Source of the DNA: Pegoplata infirma
Lineage: Eukaryota > Arthropoda > Insecta > Diptera > Anthomyiidae
Assembly (NCBI GenBank): GCA_963921195.1
Contig: OY992537.1
Location: 174,299,021 to 174,363,020 of the forward strand
DNA length: 64,000 nt
Direction: 5' to 3'
Shown one piece after another: positions 22,847 to 33,809 of this stretch. A program made the position numbers and the translations under genes. Each line of letters begins with the position of its first letter. Position 1 is the stretch's first letter. Under the pieces are notes generated by a model. That model was not told the DNA's origin. It did no database searches and saw only the letters and a program-made list of their open reading frames with translations.

Positions 22847-24345
22847 TTAGGGGTGGCGGAGCTCAAAATGTTGAACTCCTAGCATAGACCGGCTGGTCCA
22901 TAGCAATACCAAATATAACGCATTAGTCCATGTTGCAAACAATTTAACGGACATAAGGACCATAACTGCAATTTCTTCCAGATTCTCGAGTTCTGCTTTG
23001 CCTACAATTTGTTTGCGATGCCTGGCCAATGCGGGGCATTTGCACAGGATATGTTCAACTGTTTCATCCGTATTCGGTTCAGCACATCTTCTACAATTGG
23101 AATCAGAGATGAGTCCAATTGTTCTTGGGTGGAAAGCAATTTGGTAGTGTCCCGTGACCACTCCCGCGAGTAAACGACATTCCCTTCTGTTAAGAGAAAG
23201 TGGGTAGCGAGTTCTTTTGAGGTCGTAACGCGGCCAGATTATTCTGGTAATTCTGCTTGTAATTAACTCTCCATTTTCATGGAAATACCCTGACAATCAC
23301 TACTCGATCTGTAGTACGGCATTGGGGGTTCATTGAACCTCCGGTTCAATATGAACAAAGTCCCCTACCCCATCTGCACCCAGTTTTGCAAGCGTCATCA
23401 AGAGACGAGGTTATTGCTGGATAGTTTTTGAAGATTGCCGTAGCACTCAAAGGCGACTTTTGATTTAATACAAAAGCCTCTTAAAGCTTTTAGGGGAGCT
23501 TGGCTGTCGATGTAAAAGTTTATTATTCGCTCCGATTCTCCAAGAAACTGCAAGGCTGCCTTATTAATAGCAACTATTTTAGCCTGGAATATGCTACAGC
23601 TCAAAGGTAGATTAAAAGATTTGTGTATATCACAGACGTCCGTAGTAAATCCCGCTCCTACTCCCGTCGATTGTTTGGAGCCGTCTGTGAAAATATTTAA
23701 AGGGTCATTTGGGACGCAATGCCAGTTCTACAAAAATTCTCAAGTCGGAAATTAAACTTTAAATTTCCGATCGAAAAGTAGTTTGTGCACCCTGTAGTCA
23801 GTGACAACGTTATTCAAATTGTCCATGCAACTGTGTCCAAAATTTCGGCGTCTGAGCCAATTCGACTCAAAGACGTCAATTGGCAGCAGATGCAATATTG
23901 TGTCGATGGATGCAGTGGATGTTGTTCTTAGGGCACCAGTGATACTAAGACCCATAAGCTGTTGGGCATTTTGGAACTACGAGTCACTTCCCTCTCCAGC
24001 GCTCTGTGCCAGACCATAACTCCGTAAAGTAAGATAGGTCTTACGATGGCAGTATAGATCCAGTGCGTGATCCTTAGCTCAAGTCCTCGTGTCTTGCCGA
24101 ACATATTTTTGCACGCATAATATGCATTATTCGTCTTTCTCAATCGTTCATCGGTATTTTGGTTCCATGATAATTTGCTATCTAAAATAATTCCTTAAAA
24201 TTTCGCATGATTTGAAAGTGGGATTTCAACCCAGTTAACCTTGACTTCTCTAAAATTTTCGATCTTATACTTTCGTGTAAACAATACCATCTCAGTTTTC
24301 CGCGGATTAACGTTAAGACCATTTTCATTAGCCCAAATCCATAAC
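22847..24345 (-). pseudogene. Non-LTR retrotransposon ORF2 3' half (RT end, RNase H, CCHC-like)
   Basis: Read on the minus strand: an RT C-terminal region (WANENGLNVNPRKTEMVLF, then ILDSKLSWNQ, then HWIYTAIVRPILLYGV), an ITGALRTT clause, an RNase H domain (FTDGSK near 23680, FQAKIVAI, YIDSQAPLKAL), and a C-terminal cysteine/histidine motif CRRC...ETVEHILCKCPAL. Stops and frameshifts occur near 24195, 23945, 23740 and 23330. The RNase H catalytic Glu position reads Lys (FQAK). Order and motifs fit an RNase H-bearing I/LOA-like clade; the exact clade is uncertain. The 3' end is near GGTTAGGTTAGG. The 5' side abuts the tail of another copy at 24345. Confidence 0.8.
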
Positions 24346-24568
24346 TGCTCTTCTTCTTCAACTTCTCAGTTGCTTTCAGAAACCTGAGAGAGTCAGACAA
24401 GGAAAGTTCATGGGCGACGTCTAATGGCAGAATATCTGAACCCATTATCCGCTGGCTTGCTCTTGAGAACGCTTGGCAACACCAGAGGTAGTGTTCTGTT
24501 TTGTTTTCATCCTCGATAAAATCTGCACAAAGAGGGTCTAATAAGACACCTAGTCTCGTCATATGACG
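24346..24568 (-). pseudogene. Non-LTR retrotransposon C-terminal tail (second copy)
   Basis: The minus strand encodes MTRLGVLLDPLCADFIEDE, then a TEHYLWCCQAF clause, then IMGSDILPLDVAHELSLSD. The same C-terminal tail appears on the plus strand at 55430-55600. It is the end of the RNase H copy that begins at 27850 and is cut off by the hAT-type insertion 24577-25061. Its downstream edge is fused to the RT interior of a different copy at about 24345. Confidence 0.7.
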
Positions 24569-24576
24569 CGCACAAG

Positions 24577-25061
24577 CAGGGCTGCGAGACTTGGGGATTT
24601 ATCCCCAAAGTTGGGGATTTCACTAGAGAAGAAGGGACAAGAAATCTCATGTGGGAATTGGGGATTTCAAAAATTATTTTGGGGATTTTTTGCGGATATT
24701 CAAAATTGTATCTATTTGATACAACAAGCTAAATTTAATATAATCAACGATTTTTAGCAAAAGTTTTAGTGAAAATAACTCTTTAGTACGAGATTACGAA
24801 GCGTATTCAGTAAAACGTGCATTTATCGGCTGTAAAATGTATGTTAACATTGCCAAAACCCGTTTATTAACTCGTTTGTGGATTTTTTAATTGCTAAATC
24901 TACAAAATAAATTTTAAAATTACCATTCACAAAATTTTTTTAAAAAATTAACAAAAAATGTTTGCGTGATTAAAAAAAAATTATTTTTTATTGTTTGGGG
25001 ATTTTTTGGGGATATTTTGTTTTATTTTTGGGGACAACGGAAAAAGTATCTGGTAACGCTA
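24577..25061. mobile_element. hAT-type non-autonomous element with TTGGGGAT motifs
   Basis: The left end CAGGGCTGCGAGAC and right end GTATCTGGTAACGCTA are imperfect inverted repeats. A perfect 8-bp TSD CGCACAAG lies at 24569-24576 and 25062-25069. It interrupts the C-terminus of a retrotransposon frame, and removing it restores the continuous sequence seen in the relative at 55420-55440. TTGGGGAT/GGGGATTT motifs recur near both ends. Non-coding. Confidence 0.85.
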
Positions 25062-25069
25062 CGCACAAG

Positions 25070-25472
25070 CATTGTGTCCCGTAATTAGGTCAGTAAATCT
25101 TCGACAGTCTATTCTTATTGGACTGAGTAGATAGTTTGCCACTTTTTTATCTCATCACAAAACATTGCATGTCAACTCATTTGATCATCATTATATGAAA
25201 ATTGATTTCATTTGAGAGTTGATCCAACTTATCATCCTTGTCAGACCTATAGTAATCTAAAGCCTCGGATTGTGAGGAACTGTATCGGAGCCAATATTTG
25301 CCAAAAAATCGTCAGTCTCATTTCCCCATATTCCGCTATGAACTGGAACCCACAAGAGACAAACCTTGTTCCAACACGAGATCTCATTGAGTCTGCACAT
25401 ACACTCTTGGACAATTTAAGATGTTTTAACTAGAGAGTCCAGTAAATTGAGCGCAACTTGACTGTCATTATA
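25070..25472 (-). pseudogene. Retrotransposon RNase H domain, C-terminal half
   Basis: The minus strand encodes NDSQVALNLLDSLV and VCLLWVPVHSGIWGNE, matching the third-Asp block and the HxGxxGNE-type region of RNase H. It has internal stops. The N-terminal half of the same domain lies at 27532-27850. The foldback 25475-27519 was inserted just before the DSQ motif. The plus-strand relative is at 54975-55610. Confidence 0.75.
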
Positions 25473-25474
25473 TA

Positions 25475-27519
25475 TGGGGCATTCCATGCCAAATCACTCA
25501 CTTTTAGGCCCGACCCCCTTCGATTAATTTTATTTTTGGATATGTTTTAGTACGTATTAAATGCAACTTGCAGCCAAATTTTCAGCCTTTTATACCAAGG
25601 TGGTGTTGAGTAATCAATTTTTCAAAATGGCGATTTTTTCCAAAAAATGAAAAAATTTAAATTTTCAATCAATTTTGACCAGTAAAAAATATAGATATTT
25701 TAAAAAAAGTTGGACAACGTTTTGTTGGTATTTACATGTAGTTTTAGAAAAAAAATGTGAACAAATTATTCGAAGTAATTATCACTTATTTTTTGACGTT
25801 TAAAAATTAAAATCGACTTTTTGAAAAAGTCCGAAACCTTCGATTTTTTTGTAAAAAACTATAAGAATTCTACTCTAAATTATGCAACTTTTAAGCCATA
25901 ACTCGAGATGTGATCACAATTCTTTCTATTTTTTTTTTTAATTTTTAAAATTGCACCTTTTATGTTTTGGCTCTAATTTATTTTATATGGAGCTCGAAAA
26001 AAAAAAAAAATGGTAGATACTGACCCTAACTTACGCTTAATATATTCATTTGGAGGTAAATATACGTCTCACAAAAATTTGGGACGATCGGACATGTGTA
26101 AGGCGCTTAGCATGGTCCTTGAATTTTAAAAAACGGATTACCAGGAAAAATATGAATTTTTTTCTGTTTTCGCAATTTCTTTGGTATTTTAAGTTAAGTT
26201 TTAATTCAAGTGATTACAGAATTATGATGTGGAGTAAAATGCCTTTCTACTAAGGTACTAAAAACTAAAATCGGTTGAAAATCAGCCAAGTTATTACAAC
26301 TTCCCCAGGCATCTAGCGTGTGCCATACAACTTGATTAAAAAAAAAAAAATACGAGGCCCTTTTTTTAAATTTATTGAAATTTTCTACTGTAATAACATT
26401 TTTTCATTATTCATGTTTCAGTGTAATATTTTTTTGACTTTTCCAAATTTTAAAACAAAAAAAATATTTTTTTTTTTAAATAGAGATTTCAAAAGGGTGT
26501 GGAAAATGCAGGCATTTTTAGCACTAATTTAAAAAATGTTAGCAAAACACAATATGGAAAATACTTGTCATCTAATAACATTTGAACTTGAAGAATAAAA
26601 AAATGTTATTACAGTAGAAAATTTCAATGAATTTCAAAAATCGGATTGTATTGATTAATCAAGTTGTCTGCCACACGTTAGATGCCTGGGGAAGTTGTAA
26701 TAACTTTGCTGATTTTAAACCGATTTCGGTTTTTATGAGCTTAATAGAGAGACATTTTACTCTACATTTCAATTCTGTAACCATTTGAATTCAAAATTAA
26801 CTTAAAATACCAAAAAAATTAAGAAAACAGAAAAAAATGCATATTTTCCCTTGTAATCCGATTTTCAAACTTCAAAGCCGATGCGGCACGCCTTACCCAT
26901 GTCCGATCATCCTAAAATTTTCTGAGACGTATTTTTACACCCAAGTTAATATATCTAGGGGAAGTTACGGTCAATATTTACCAAATTATTTTTTTTGGAG
27001 CACCATATAAAATAAACCAGAGTCAAAAAAAAAAAAAGTGCAATTTTCAAAATTTGAATAAAAATAGAACGAATTACGATCACATCTCGAATTATGACTT
27101 AAAAGTTGCGTAATTTAGAGTAGAATTTTTTGGCATTTTTAAAAAAAAAATCGAAGGTTTCGGACTTTTTCAAAAAGTCGATTTTAATTTTTATACGATA
27201 AAAAACAAGTGATAATTACTTCGAATAATTTTTCATATTTTTTTTTCTAAAACTACATTTAACTACCAACAAAATGTTGTCCATCTTTTTTTAATATATC
27301 TATATTTTTTACTGGTCAAAATTGATTGAAAATTAAATTTTTTTCATTTTTTGGAAAAAATCGCCATTTTGAAAAATTGATTACTCAACACCACCTTGGT
27401 ATAAAAGGCTGAAAATTTGGCTGCAAGTTGCATTTAATACGTACTAAAACATATCCACAAATAAAATTAATCGAAGGGGGTTGGGCCTAAAAGTGAGTGA
27501 TTTGGCATGGAATGCCCCA
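25475..27519. mobile_element. 2-kb foldback, TGGGGCATTCC family, copy 1
   Basis: TGGGGCATTCCATGCC at the left is mirrored by GGCATGGAATGCCCCA at the right, both bordered by TA. The inverted arms run about 940 bp each (25475-26415 and 26586-27519) around a 170-bp unpaired centre. Arm identity looks high by eye. It disrupts an RNase H domain. The arm contains AAAATGGCGATTTTTT and a GTTGTAATAACTT-type clause. No open frame is conserved, so it is non-autonomous. Confidence 0.9.
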
Positions 27520-27531
27520 TATACTGATTCT

Positions 27532-27850
27532 ACTATCCATCCATCCATCCATCCATCCATCCATCCACACATTTGTTTTCAATTATTCAAGTCGCTACGT
27601 CCAAAATAGCAATCACTTCAGTTTGTAAGACGGTTGCCATCTTGTCTATAAAATGAGAGTATTTGGTTTTGTCATTCAAATACCAACTTGATCCAGAACC
27701 AACTGAGGTACTAAAACCGCCCGTATAGAAATTATCAGAGTACTTTTTGAGAAAATTATCTGGATCGGACTAGTCTTCCCATCTCGGAAAGTTTATAGTG
27801 CATTTCCTACCAAACTATATGCAAGGTGTTATACTGTCTAAAAGCATTGG
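27532..27850 (-). pseudogene. Retrotransposon RNase H domain, N-terminal half
   Basis: The minus strand encodes DNFYTGGFSTSVGSGS, then LQTEVIAILDVAT, aligning with the first Asp and Glu blocks of RNase H. Here the first Asp motif reads YTGG instead of YTDG. A (CATC)n microsatellite at 27535-27567 lies between this half and the foldback. The same region on the plus strand is at 53170-53420. Confidence 0.7.
27535..27567. repeat. (CATC)n microsatellite
   Basis: About eight uninterrupted ATCC/CATC units lie within the broken RNase H frame, next to the foldback. Confidence 0.9.
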
Positions 27851-29027
27851 AAACATCGGACAAAGTTCTAAAAGCTATTAAACAGTTGACATCGGACAAA
27901 GTTCTAAAAGCTATTAAACAGTTGACCATACCCTGCATTAAAGTCTCCATGCCGATTTTCGTATGACCTATATCAAATATTTCCCCAAAGAAGTCTTAGG
28001 GACATGTCCCCAGAAGGTCAGCTTGCCCTGACTACTGCTGACTTTGAGTGAGGACATTTGAAAATTTATATAAAACTGTCCTCAGTTTTACCAAAGTGTC
28101 TTATATATTGAGATGTCCTTATGTAAATCTATTGATCATTGACATTGCTCAAGAACACAAGGCATCCTGAGATCATAAAAAAGTAAATTTTGTGAAGCAA
28201 AAATTCCATATAATTTTTGAACATAGTGTTTTATATTTCGTAAAAGAGATGAAATAAAAACAAATAAACTTTGATGGCCAGTGTATGGGTGAGTGTGTGT
28301 GCGTTACAAAGGGGTAAAAGAAAATTTTAAGCGAGCGAATGCAAAAATAATAAATGAATTGAATAGTACACGATAAACTACACTTTGAAAGCGCTGACAA
28401 ATGTTGTTTGTTGATGCTTCTTCTGCTGCTGATATATAAATGATGAATGCACTTTGCACTTACTTGCCGCCAGGTAAAATAACAAAATTTCAATGATATA
28501 CAGAAAATGACACAAACAATATTATAAACAACGGAAAATCAACGATATTTTCAAAATCCAATGCTTGATTTGGGAAAAATTTTAATACTGATATTCAGAG
28601 TCCTACTAGCCACTTAAAAAGTTGCCTTAAAAGAAAACCCAGAACGCACTAATTTATTAGACTCTTTGCAGTTTATAAACTTACTATAAACTCTATTTAT
28701 GCTCTTGCGGATGACAGCAATATCTGTCACTCTTATTCTTTTAGCGTATGGATAACTGTCTTTACCTTGATTTATTAAAAATCTGTTAATGTGGTCTTGA
28801 AAACAAGGTCGATTTCAATGTACGGAAGGCTCAATGCTGAACTTTAACACACAAGTGAATTCGAGGTGTGAAAGTTTTCCTGAGCTTTCACATGAAATTT
28901 GTATACCCTAAAACCAAAGTATGGGTGAATGCTCACTAGGCTGGTTCATATATGGCACTTTTTTTGTGGGATTTTTGAATGGGCCACCCGGAATATATAT
29001 TAAGCACCGTGAAAAAATAACACGTGA
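27851..29027. other. Region without recognised gene
   Basis: It contains a short direct duplication ACATCGGACAAAGTTCTAAA (27853 and 27890) and apparently single-copy AT-rich DNA. The 106-codon minus frame at 28173-28493 has no recognisable domain and I do not support it as a gene. Confidence 0.4.
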
Positions 29028-29404
29028 TTTTTATACCCTCCACTCTACATAGTGATAGAGGGTATATATAAGTTTGTCATTGCGTTTGTAACACATCGAA
29101 ATATTGGTCTAGGACCCCATAAAGTATATATATTCATGATCCTCGATCGATTTTAAGTCGATCTAGCGATGTCCGTCCGTCCGTCTGTATGTCCGTCCGT
29201 AGAAAACACGCTAACTTTTGAAAGACTTTACAGAGGCTATTGAAGTTTGGCATATATGTTGACCATTTACCTGGTCAGGTTGGTATTGCAATCCAGCCAA
29301 ATCGGTCCAGTGGTTCAAAAGTTATGAGCAAAAGAGTAAATTTCGGCGAGGGCTTTTCGCAAATTTACGAGATAAAAAACACGATAACTTTCGAAAAACA
29401 ATAA
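29028..29404 (+). repeat. TATACCC-family dispersed repeat, 5' part
   Basis: It begins TTTTTATACCCTCCACTC and contains ATGTCCGTCCGTCCGTCTG and CCAAATCGGTCCAGTGGTTC. It is interrupted at 29405 by a foldback and continues at 30923-31592. Confidence 0.75.
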
Positions 29405-30922
29405 CACTGCGTGACAAAACTAACCACTATTTTAGAAAACAAGAGTTACGACCATCATTTCAATATATTTCGGACATGCTGAATCGAATGGCGTACTCCG
29501 TTTTTCGATGTATGGTACAGTTTTCTTGTAAAATGTCATTAAAGATTGGCTGATTTTCAGCTTCTTTTTTAACAAAAAAAATTTCAAAGCTAATGATTTT
29601 TAAATTTTATGGCATGGAAAACAAAGATATAACTTGTAGCAATATTTCTAATATAAATTTGGTTTAAAGCTTTTCACCTTAACCCCTTTAATTCGCGGAT
29701 TTCTTCATTTTTTTAAGTTTTCGCGAAATTAACCGCTTAATTGATCTCTGATAAAAAACTTGCATTTTGTGGATCATAAAGGCGTCCATGACACTACGAA
29801 TAGTGGTCAAAAAACATCTATGTTATATGGACCATCATGAAGAAATTCGCGAAAAACCGTTTTTTTGTATATGGCAGCATCACTTTAGGAGATTATTTGA
29901 GGCTTCATCTTTTAGTATATAATGTGGGAACCTTAAACAATGAACTGACCCAAAATTTGTCCAAAAAAGTTTTCATTTGCAAAAGTTATCTTAACAAAAA
30001 CTGTTATTTCAGTGTTTGCGATACAATAATTATAGTTTTTGTTAAGATAACTTTTGCAAATGAAAACTTTTTTGGACAAATTTTGGGTCAGTTCATTGTT
30101 TAAGGTTCCCACATTATATACTAAAAGATGAAGCCTCAAATCACCTCCTAAAGTGATGCTGCCATATACAAAAAAACGGTTTTTCGCGATTTTCTTCATG
30201 ATGGTCCATATAACATAGATGTTTTTTGTCCACTATTCGTAGTGTCATGGACGCCTTTATGATCCACAAAATGCAAGTTTATTATCAGAGACCAATTAAG
30301 CGGTTAATTTCGCGAAAACTTAAAAAAATTAAGAAATCCGCGAATTAAAGGGGTTAAGATGAAAAGCTTTAAACCAAATTTATATTAGAAATATTGCTAC
30401 AAGTTATATCTTTGTTTTCCATGCCATAAAATTTAAAAATAATTAGCTTTGGATTTTTTTTTGTTAAAAAAGCAGCTGAAAATCAGCCAATCTTTAAGGC
30501 TGGGTTAGCCATAAAACGTAACCGTAGCGTAGACTCTATACAATATTCAGTAAGCAAAAATAGTACAGAACATTTTTATTTATGTTTTGTTTTTTTCCAA
30601 CGCATGGTATTTTATGTCACGCTAAAACGTAGAGAGAACCTATTTTCAACAGGTTCTCTCTACGTTTTAGCGTGACATAAAATACCATGCGTTGGAAAAA
30701 AACAAAACATAAATAAAAATGTTCTGTACTATTTTTGCTTACTGAATATTGTATAGAGTCTACGCTACGGTTACGTTTTATGGCTAACCCGGCCTTTAAT
30801 GACATTTTACAAGAAAACTGTACCATACATTGAAAAACGGAGTACGCCATTCGATTCAGCATGTCCGAAATATATAGAAATGATGGTCGTAACTCTTGTT
30901 TATTTTTTAGTGTTCCGCAGTG
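29405..30922. mobile_element. Nested foldback, CACTGCG family, TAA TSD
   Basis: The ends are CACTGCGTGACAAAAC and GTTCCGCAGTG, with TAA at 29402-29404 and 30923-30925. Outer arms (29405-29552 and 30790-30922) enclose two further hairpins: one centred near 30018 that contains a piggyBac-like unit, and one centred near 30642 with arms of about 135 bp around CCTATTTTCAACAGG. The two 88-codon frames at 29837 (+) and 29933 (-) are mirror images caused by the hairpin, not genes. The 35636-37354 foldback shares its ends and TAA TSD. Confidence 0.85.
29683..30353. mobile_element. piggyBac-like palindromic element
   Basis: CCCCTTTAATTCGCGGATTT at the left is mirrored by CGCGAATTAAAGGGG at the right. 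TTAA flanks both sides (29679-29682 and 30354-30357). The two halves are almost perfectly complementary for over 300 bases. TTAA targets and CCC termini are typical of piggyBac. No transposase is present. Confidence 0.65.
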
Positions 30923-31592
30923 TAATGAGACTGACATGGCATGTATCTTTGCTGTTCCTCAGATCTGTTTGGTATTGAATTTCAGCTCAATCGGTCAAGT
31001 GGTTCAAAAGTTATAAGCAAAACTCCGAATTTCAGATTTTGTACATCTTAAATGCCACGTGGTAAACAAGTTTTAAAAGCATTGGTGGTAACTCAGCAAT
31101 GGTTTTCCAACTTTTTTAGTTTTAAAGCAATGCTTTTTAGACTTGTTTAGTTTGAAAAGCATTGGTAACTTAAAAATTACACTCGAAAAAAATTTACACT
31201 TGAAAAAAATTTACACTTGAAAAAAATTTTACACTCAAAAAAATTTTACACTCAAAAAAAAATTTTGTTTTTCTTACAAAAATGTCAATATTTTGTGTAC
31301 ATACGTACGTGCATTCACTCAGAAATATTTTTACAGTAAAAAAAAACATTACACTCGAAAAAAAGTTTTACACTCAAAAAAAAAATTTTTTAATTTTTCC
31401 TTTTTTTTTTTTAATGACAAAAAAAGAAGGTGAAATTGCATTATGGTGAAAAAGAGTTTTTTACTCAAAATAAAATATTTCTAAACAAAATTGTTAATTT
31501 TTTTCACGTTAAAAATGTACTTTCCTTTAAAAAAGCAATTGTGCAGGGTATTCATAGATTCGGCAAAGTCGAATTTAACTTTTCTACTTGTT
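30923..31592 (+). repeat. TATACCC-family dispersed repeat, 3' part with ACACTCAAAAAAA tandem units
   Basis: This continues the repeat at 29028 and ends with GATTCGGCAAAGTCGAATTT, then TTTCTACTTGTT. Between 31178 and 31390 it has tandem 17-18 bp units of the form TTACACTCGAAAAAAA, which resemble the termini of the TA-flanked CACTCAAA elements. Confidence 0.7.
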
Positions 31593-31734
31593 AATTTTGG
31601 CATGACGAATACAAACATCAAAAAATTGTTGAACGGTTTTTGAAATTTCGCTATTTGAAATTTTATCATAGAGCTTGAGACAAACTTTTCATATAAACTT
31701 AATTTGAGCTGTTTTAGATAGTCATTTTATCAAT

Positions 31735-33240
31735 AGAAAAGTTCTTAGAATCAAAAATAAATGTTCCTTAGAAAAATTCTCAGAATCTGAAACATTATTT
31801 TTATAGAAAAATTCTTTAGTTCTAATAATTGTTTTTTATAAAAAAAACTTAGAATTTTTTCTTTAGAAAAATTGTCAAAATTCGAGGCATTTTATCTATA
31901 GAAAAATACACAAAATCTGTGAGACTTCTTATAAAGAAAAATTTCCAGAATCTGAGACATTTTTTATAGAAAAATTCATAGAATCTGAGACATTTATTCT
32001 GTAGAAAAATTCTCAGAATCATTTTTTCTATAGAACAATTTTCAAATATAAAACACTTTTTTTTAGAAAAATTCCATGGTTCTGAGATATTTTTGTTTTC
32101 TAAAAAAATTCTGAGATATTTTTTCTATAGAAAATTTCTCATAATCTGAGACATTTTTTCTATAGAAAATTTCTCAGAATCTGAGACATTTTTTCCATAG
32201 AAAATTTCTCAGAATCTGAGTCATTTTTTCTATAGAAAATTTCTCAGAATCTGAGACATTTTTTCTATAGAAAATTTCTGAGAATCTGAGACATTTTTCT
32301 ATAGAAAATTTCTCAGAATCTGAGACATTTTTTCTATAGAAAATTTCTGAGAATCTGAGACATTTTTCTATAGAAAATTTCTCAGAATCTGAGACATTTT
32401 TTCTATAGAAAATTTCTCAGAATCTGAGACATTTTTTCTATAGAAAATTTCTCAGAATCTGAGACATTTTTTCTATAGAAAATTTCTCAGAATCTGAGAC
32501 ATTTTTTCTATAGAAAATTTCTCAGAATCTGAGACATTTTTTCTATAGAAAATTTCTCAGAATCTGAGACATTTTTTCTATAGAAAATTTCTCAGAATCT
32601 GAGACATTTTTTCTATAGAAAATTTCTCAGAATCTGAGACATTTTTTCTATAGAAAATTTCTCAGAATCTGAGACATTTTTTCTATAGAAAATTTCTCAG
32701 AATCAGAGACATTTTTTCTATAGAAAATTTCTCAGAATCTGAGACATTTTTTCTATAGAAAATTTCTCAGAATCTGAGATTTTTTTTCTATACAAAATTT
32801 CTCAGAATCTAAGCAATTTTTCTATTAAAAATTTTTCGAAATCTGAGACTTTTTATAGAAAATTTCTAAGAATCTTAGACATTTTTTATAGAAAATTTCT
32901 CAGAACATTTTTTCTATAGAAAATTTTTCAGACACTGAGACATTTTTTTCTATAGAAAATTTCTCAGAATCTGAGACATTTTTTGCTATAGAAAATTTCT
33001 CAGAATCTGAGACATTTTTTGCTATAGAAAATTTCTCAGGATCTGAGTCATTTTTTCTATAGAAAATTTCTCAGAATCTGAGACGTTCTTTCGAAAAAAC
33101 AATTTCTCAGAATCTGATACATTTTTTCTAGAGAAAATTTCTCACAATCTAAGACATTTTTTCTATAGAAAATTTTTCGGAGTCTGAAACATTTGTCATT
33201 AGAAAATTAAAAGCTGAGACATTTTTTCTAAAAACAAAAT
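31735..33240. repeat. 35-bp tandem satellite with two dyad motifs per unit
   Basis: The unit of about 35 bp contains the perfect palindrome TTTTCTATAGAAAA and the near-palindrome CTCAGAATCTGAG. Units are almost identical at about 32140-32790 and increasingly degenerate outward on both sides, the usual pattern of unequal exchange. Roughly 40 units are present. Related degenerate units recur at 33425-33720 and 37718-38080. Non-coding. Confidence 0.9.
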
Positions 33241-33809
33241 TTAGATTGTGAGACATTGGCCCTTACCACAAGAAAACAAAAAGTCTATTTTAACAAAAGT
33301 TTTATTTTAAATTTCAAATTTTCAATACATTTTTTGAAAGCCGATTTTAAAAACAAAAACAATTTGTATGGAAATAAAATTAAAAGCTGATTTTAAATAT
33401 ATTTTATTTTTCTATGGTAAGGCTGATTATTTTTAGAATACTTTTCATAATCTGAAACATTTTCTTAGTACAATTCTCGAATCTGAGTAATTCTTAGAGT
33501 CTGAGAGATTTTTTTACGGAAAAATTTAGCATATTGATTAATTTGTAGAATCTGTCACATATTCTGTAAAATAAAATCGTGAATCAAGGACATTTTCTGA
33601 TTCTGTATAATTTTAAAAGTCTGAGAGTTTTTGTATGATATTTCTTTTATGATAATCTCACAGAATCTTAGATATTTTTGTAAAGAAAAATTCTCAGATT
33701 CCGTGATATTGTTTCTCAAAAAACATTGAATATGATGATGGTTTACTTACATTTATGATTTATAATTGCCAAATTTTTTTACACCAACAAGATTTCTTAA
33801 TTATTGATA
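33241..33809. other. Spacer with degenerate satellite units
   Basis: Scattered decayed copies of the 35-bp unit (for example AATCTGAAACATTTTCTTAG) lie between AT-rich DNA. No gene is seen. Confidence 0.5.

Noticed and set aside
28173..28493. 106-codon minus-strand frame
   Set aside because: No domain, signal or splice evidence; composition like that of the surrounding AT-rich DNA.
29837..30199. Two 88-codon frames on opposite strands with almost the same protein
   Set aside because: They are mirror translations of the arms of one palindrome; they have no known domain and no start or codon evidence.
31735..33240. CRISPR-like regular array
   Set aside because: No unique spacers: the whole 35-bp unit repeats head to tail, and the context is a eukaryotic genome.
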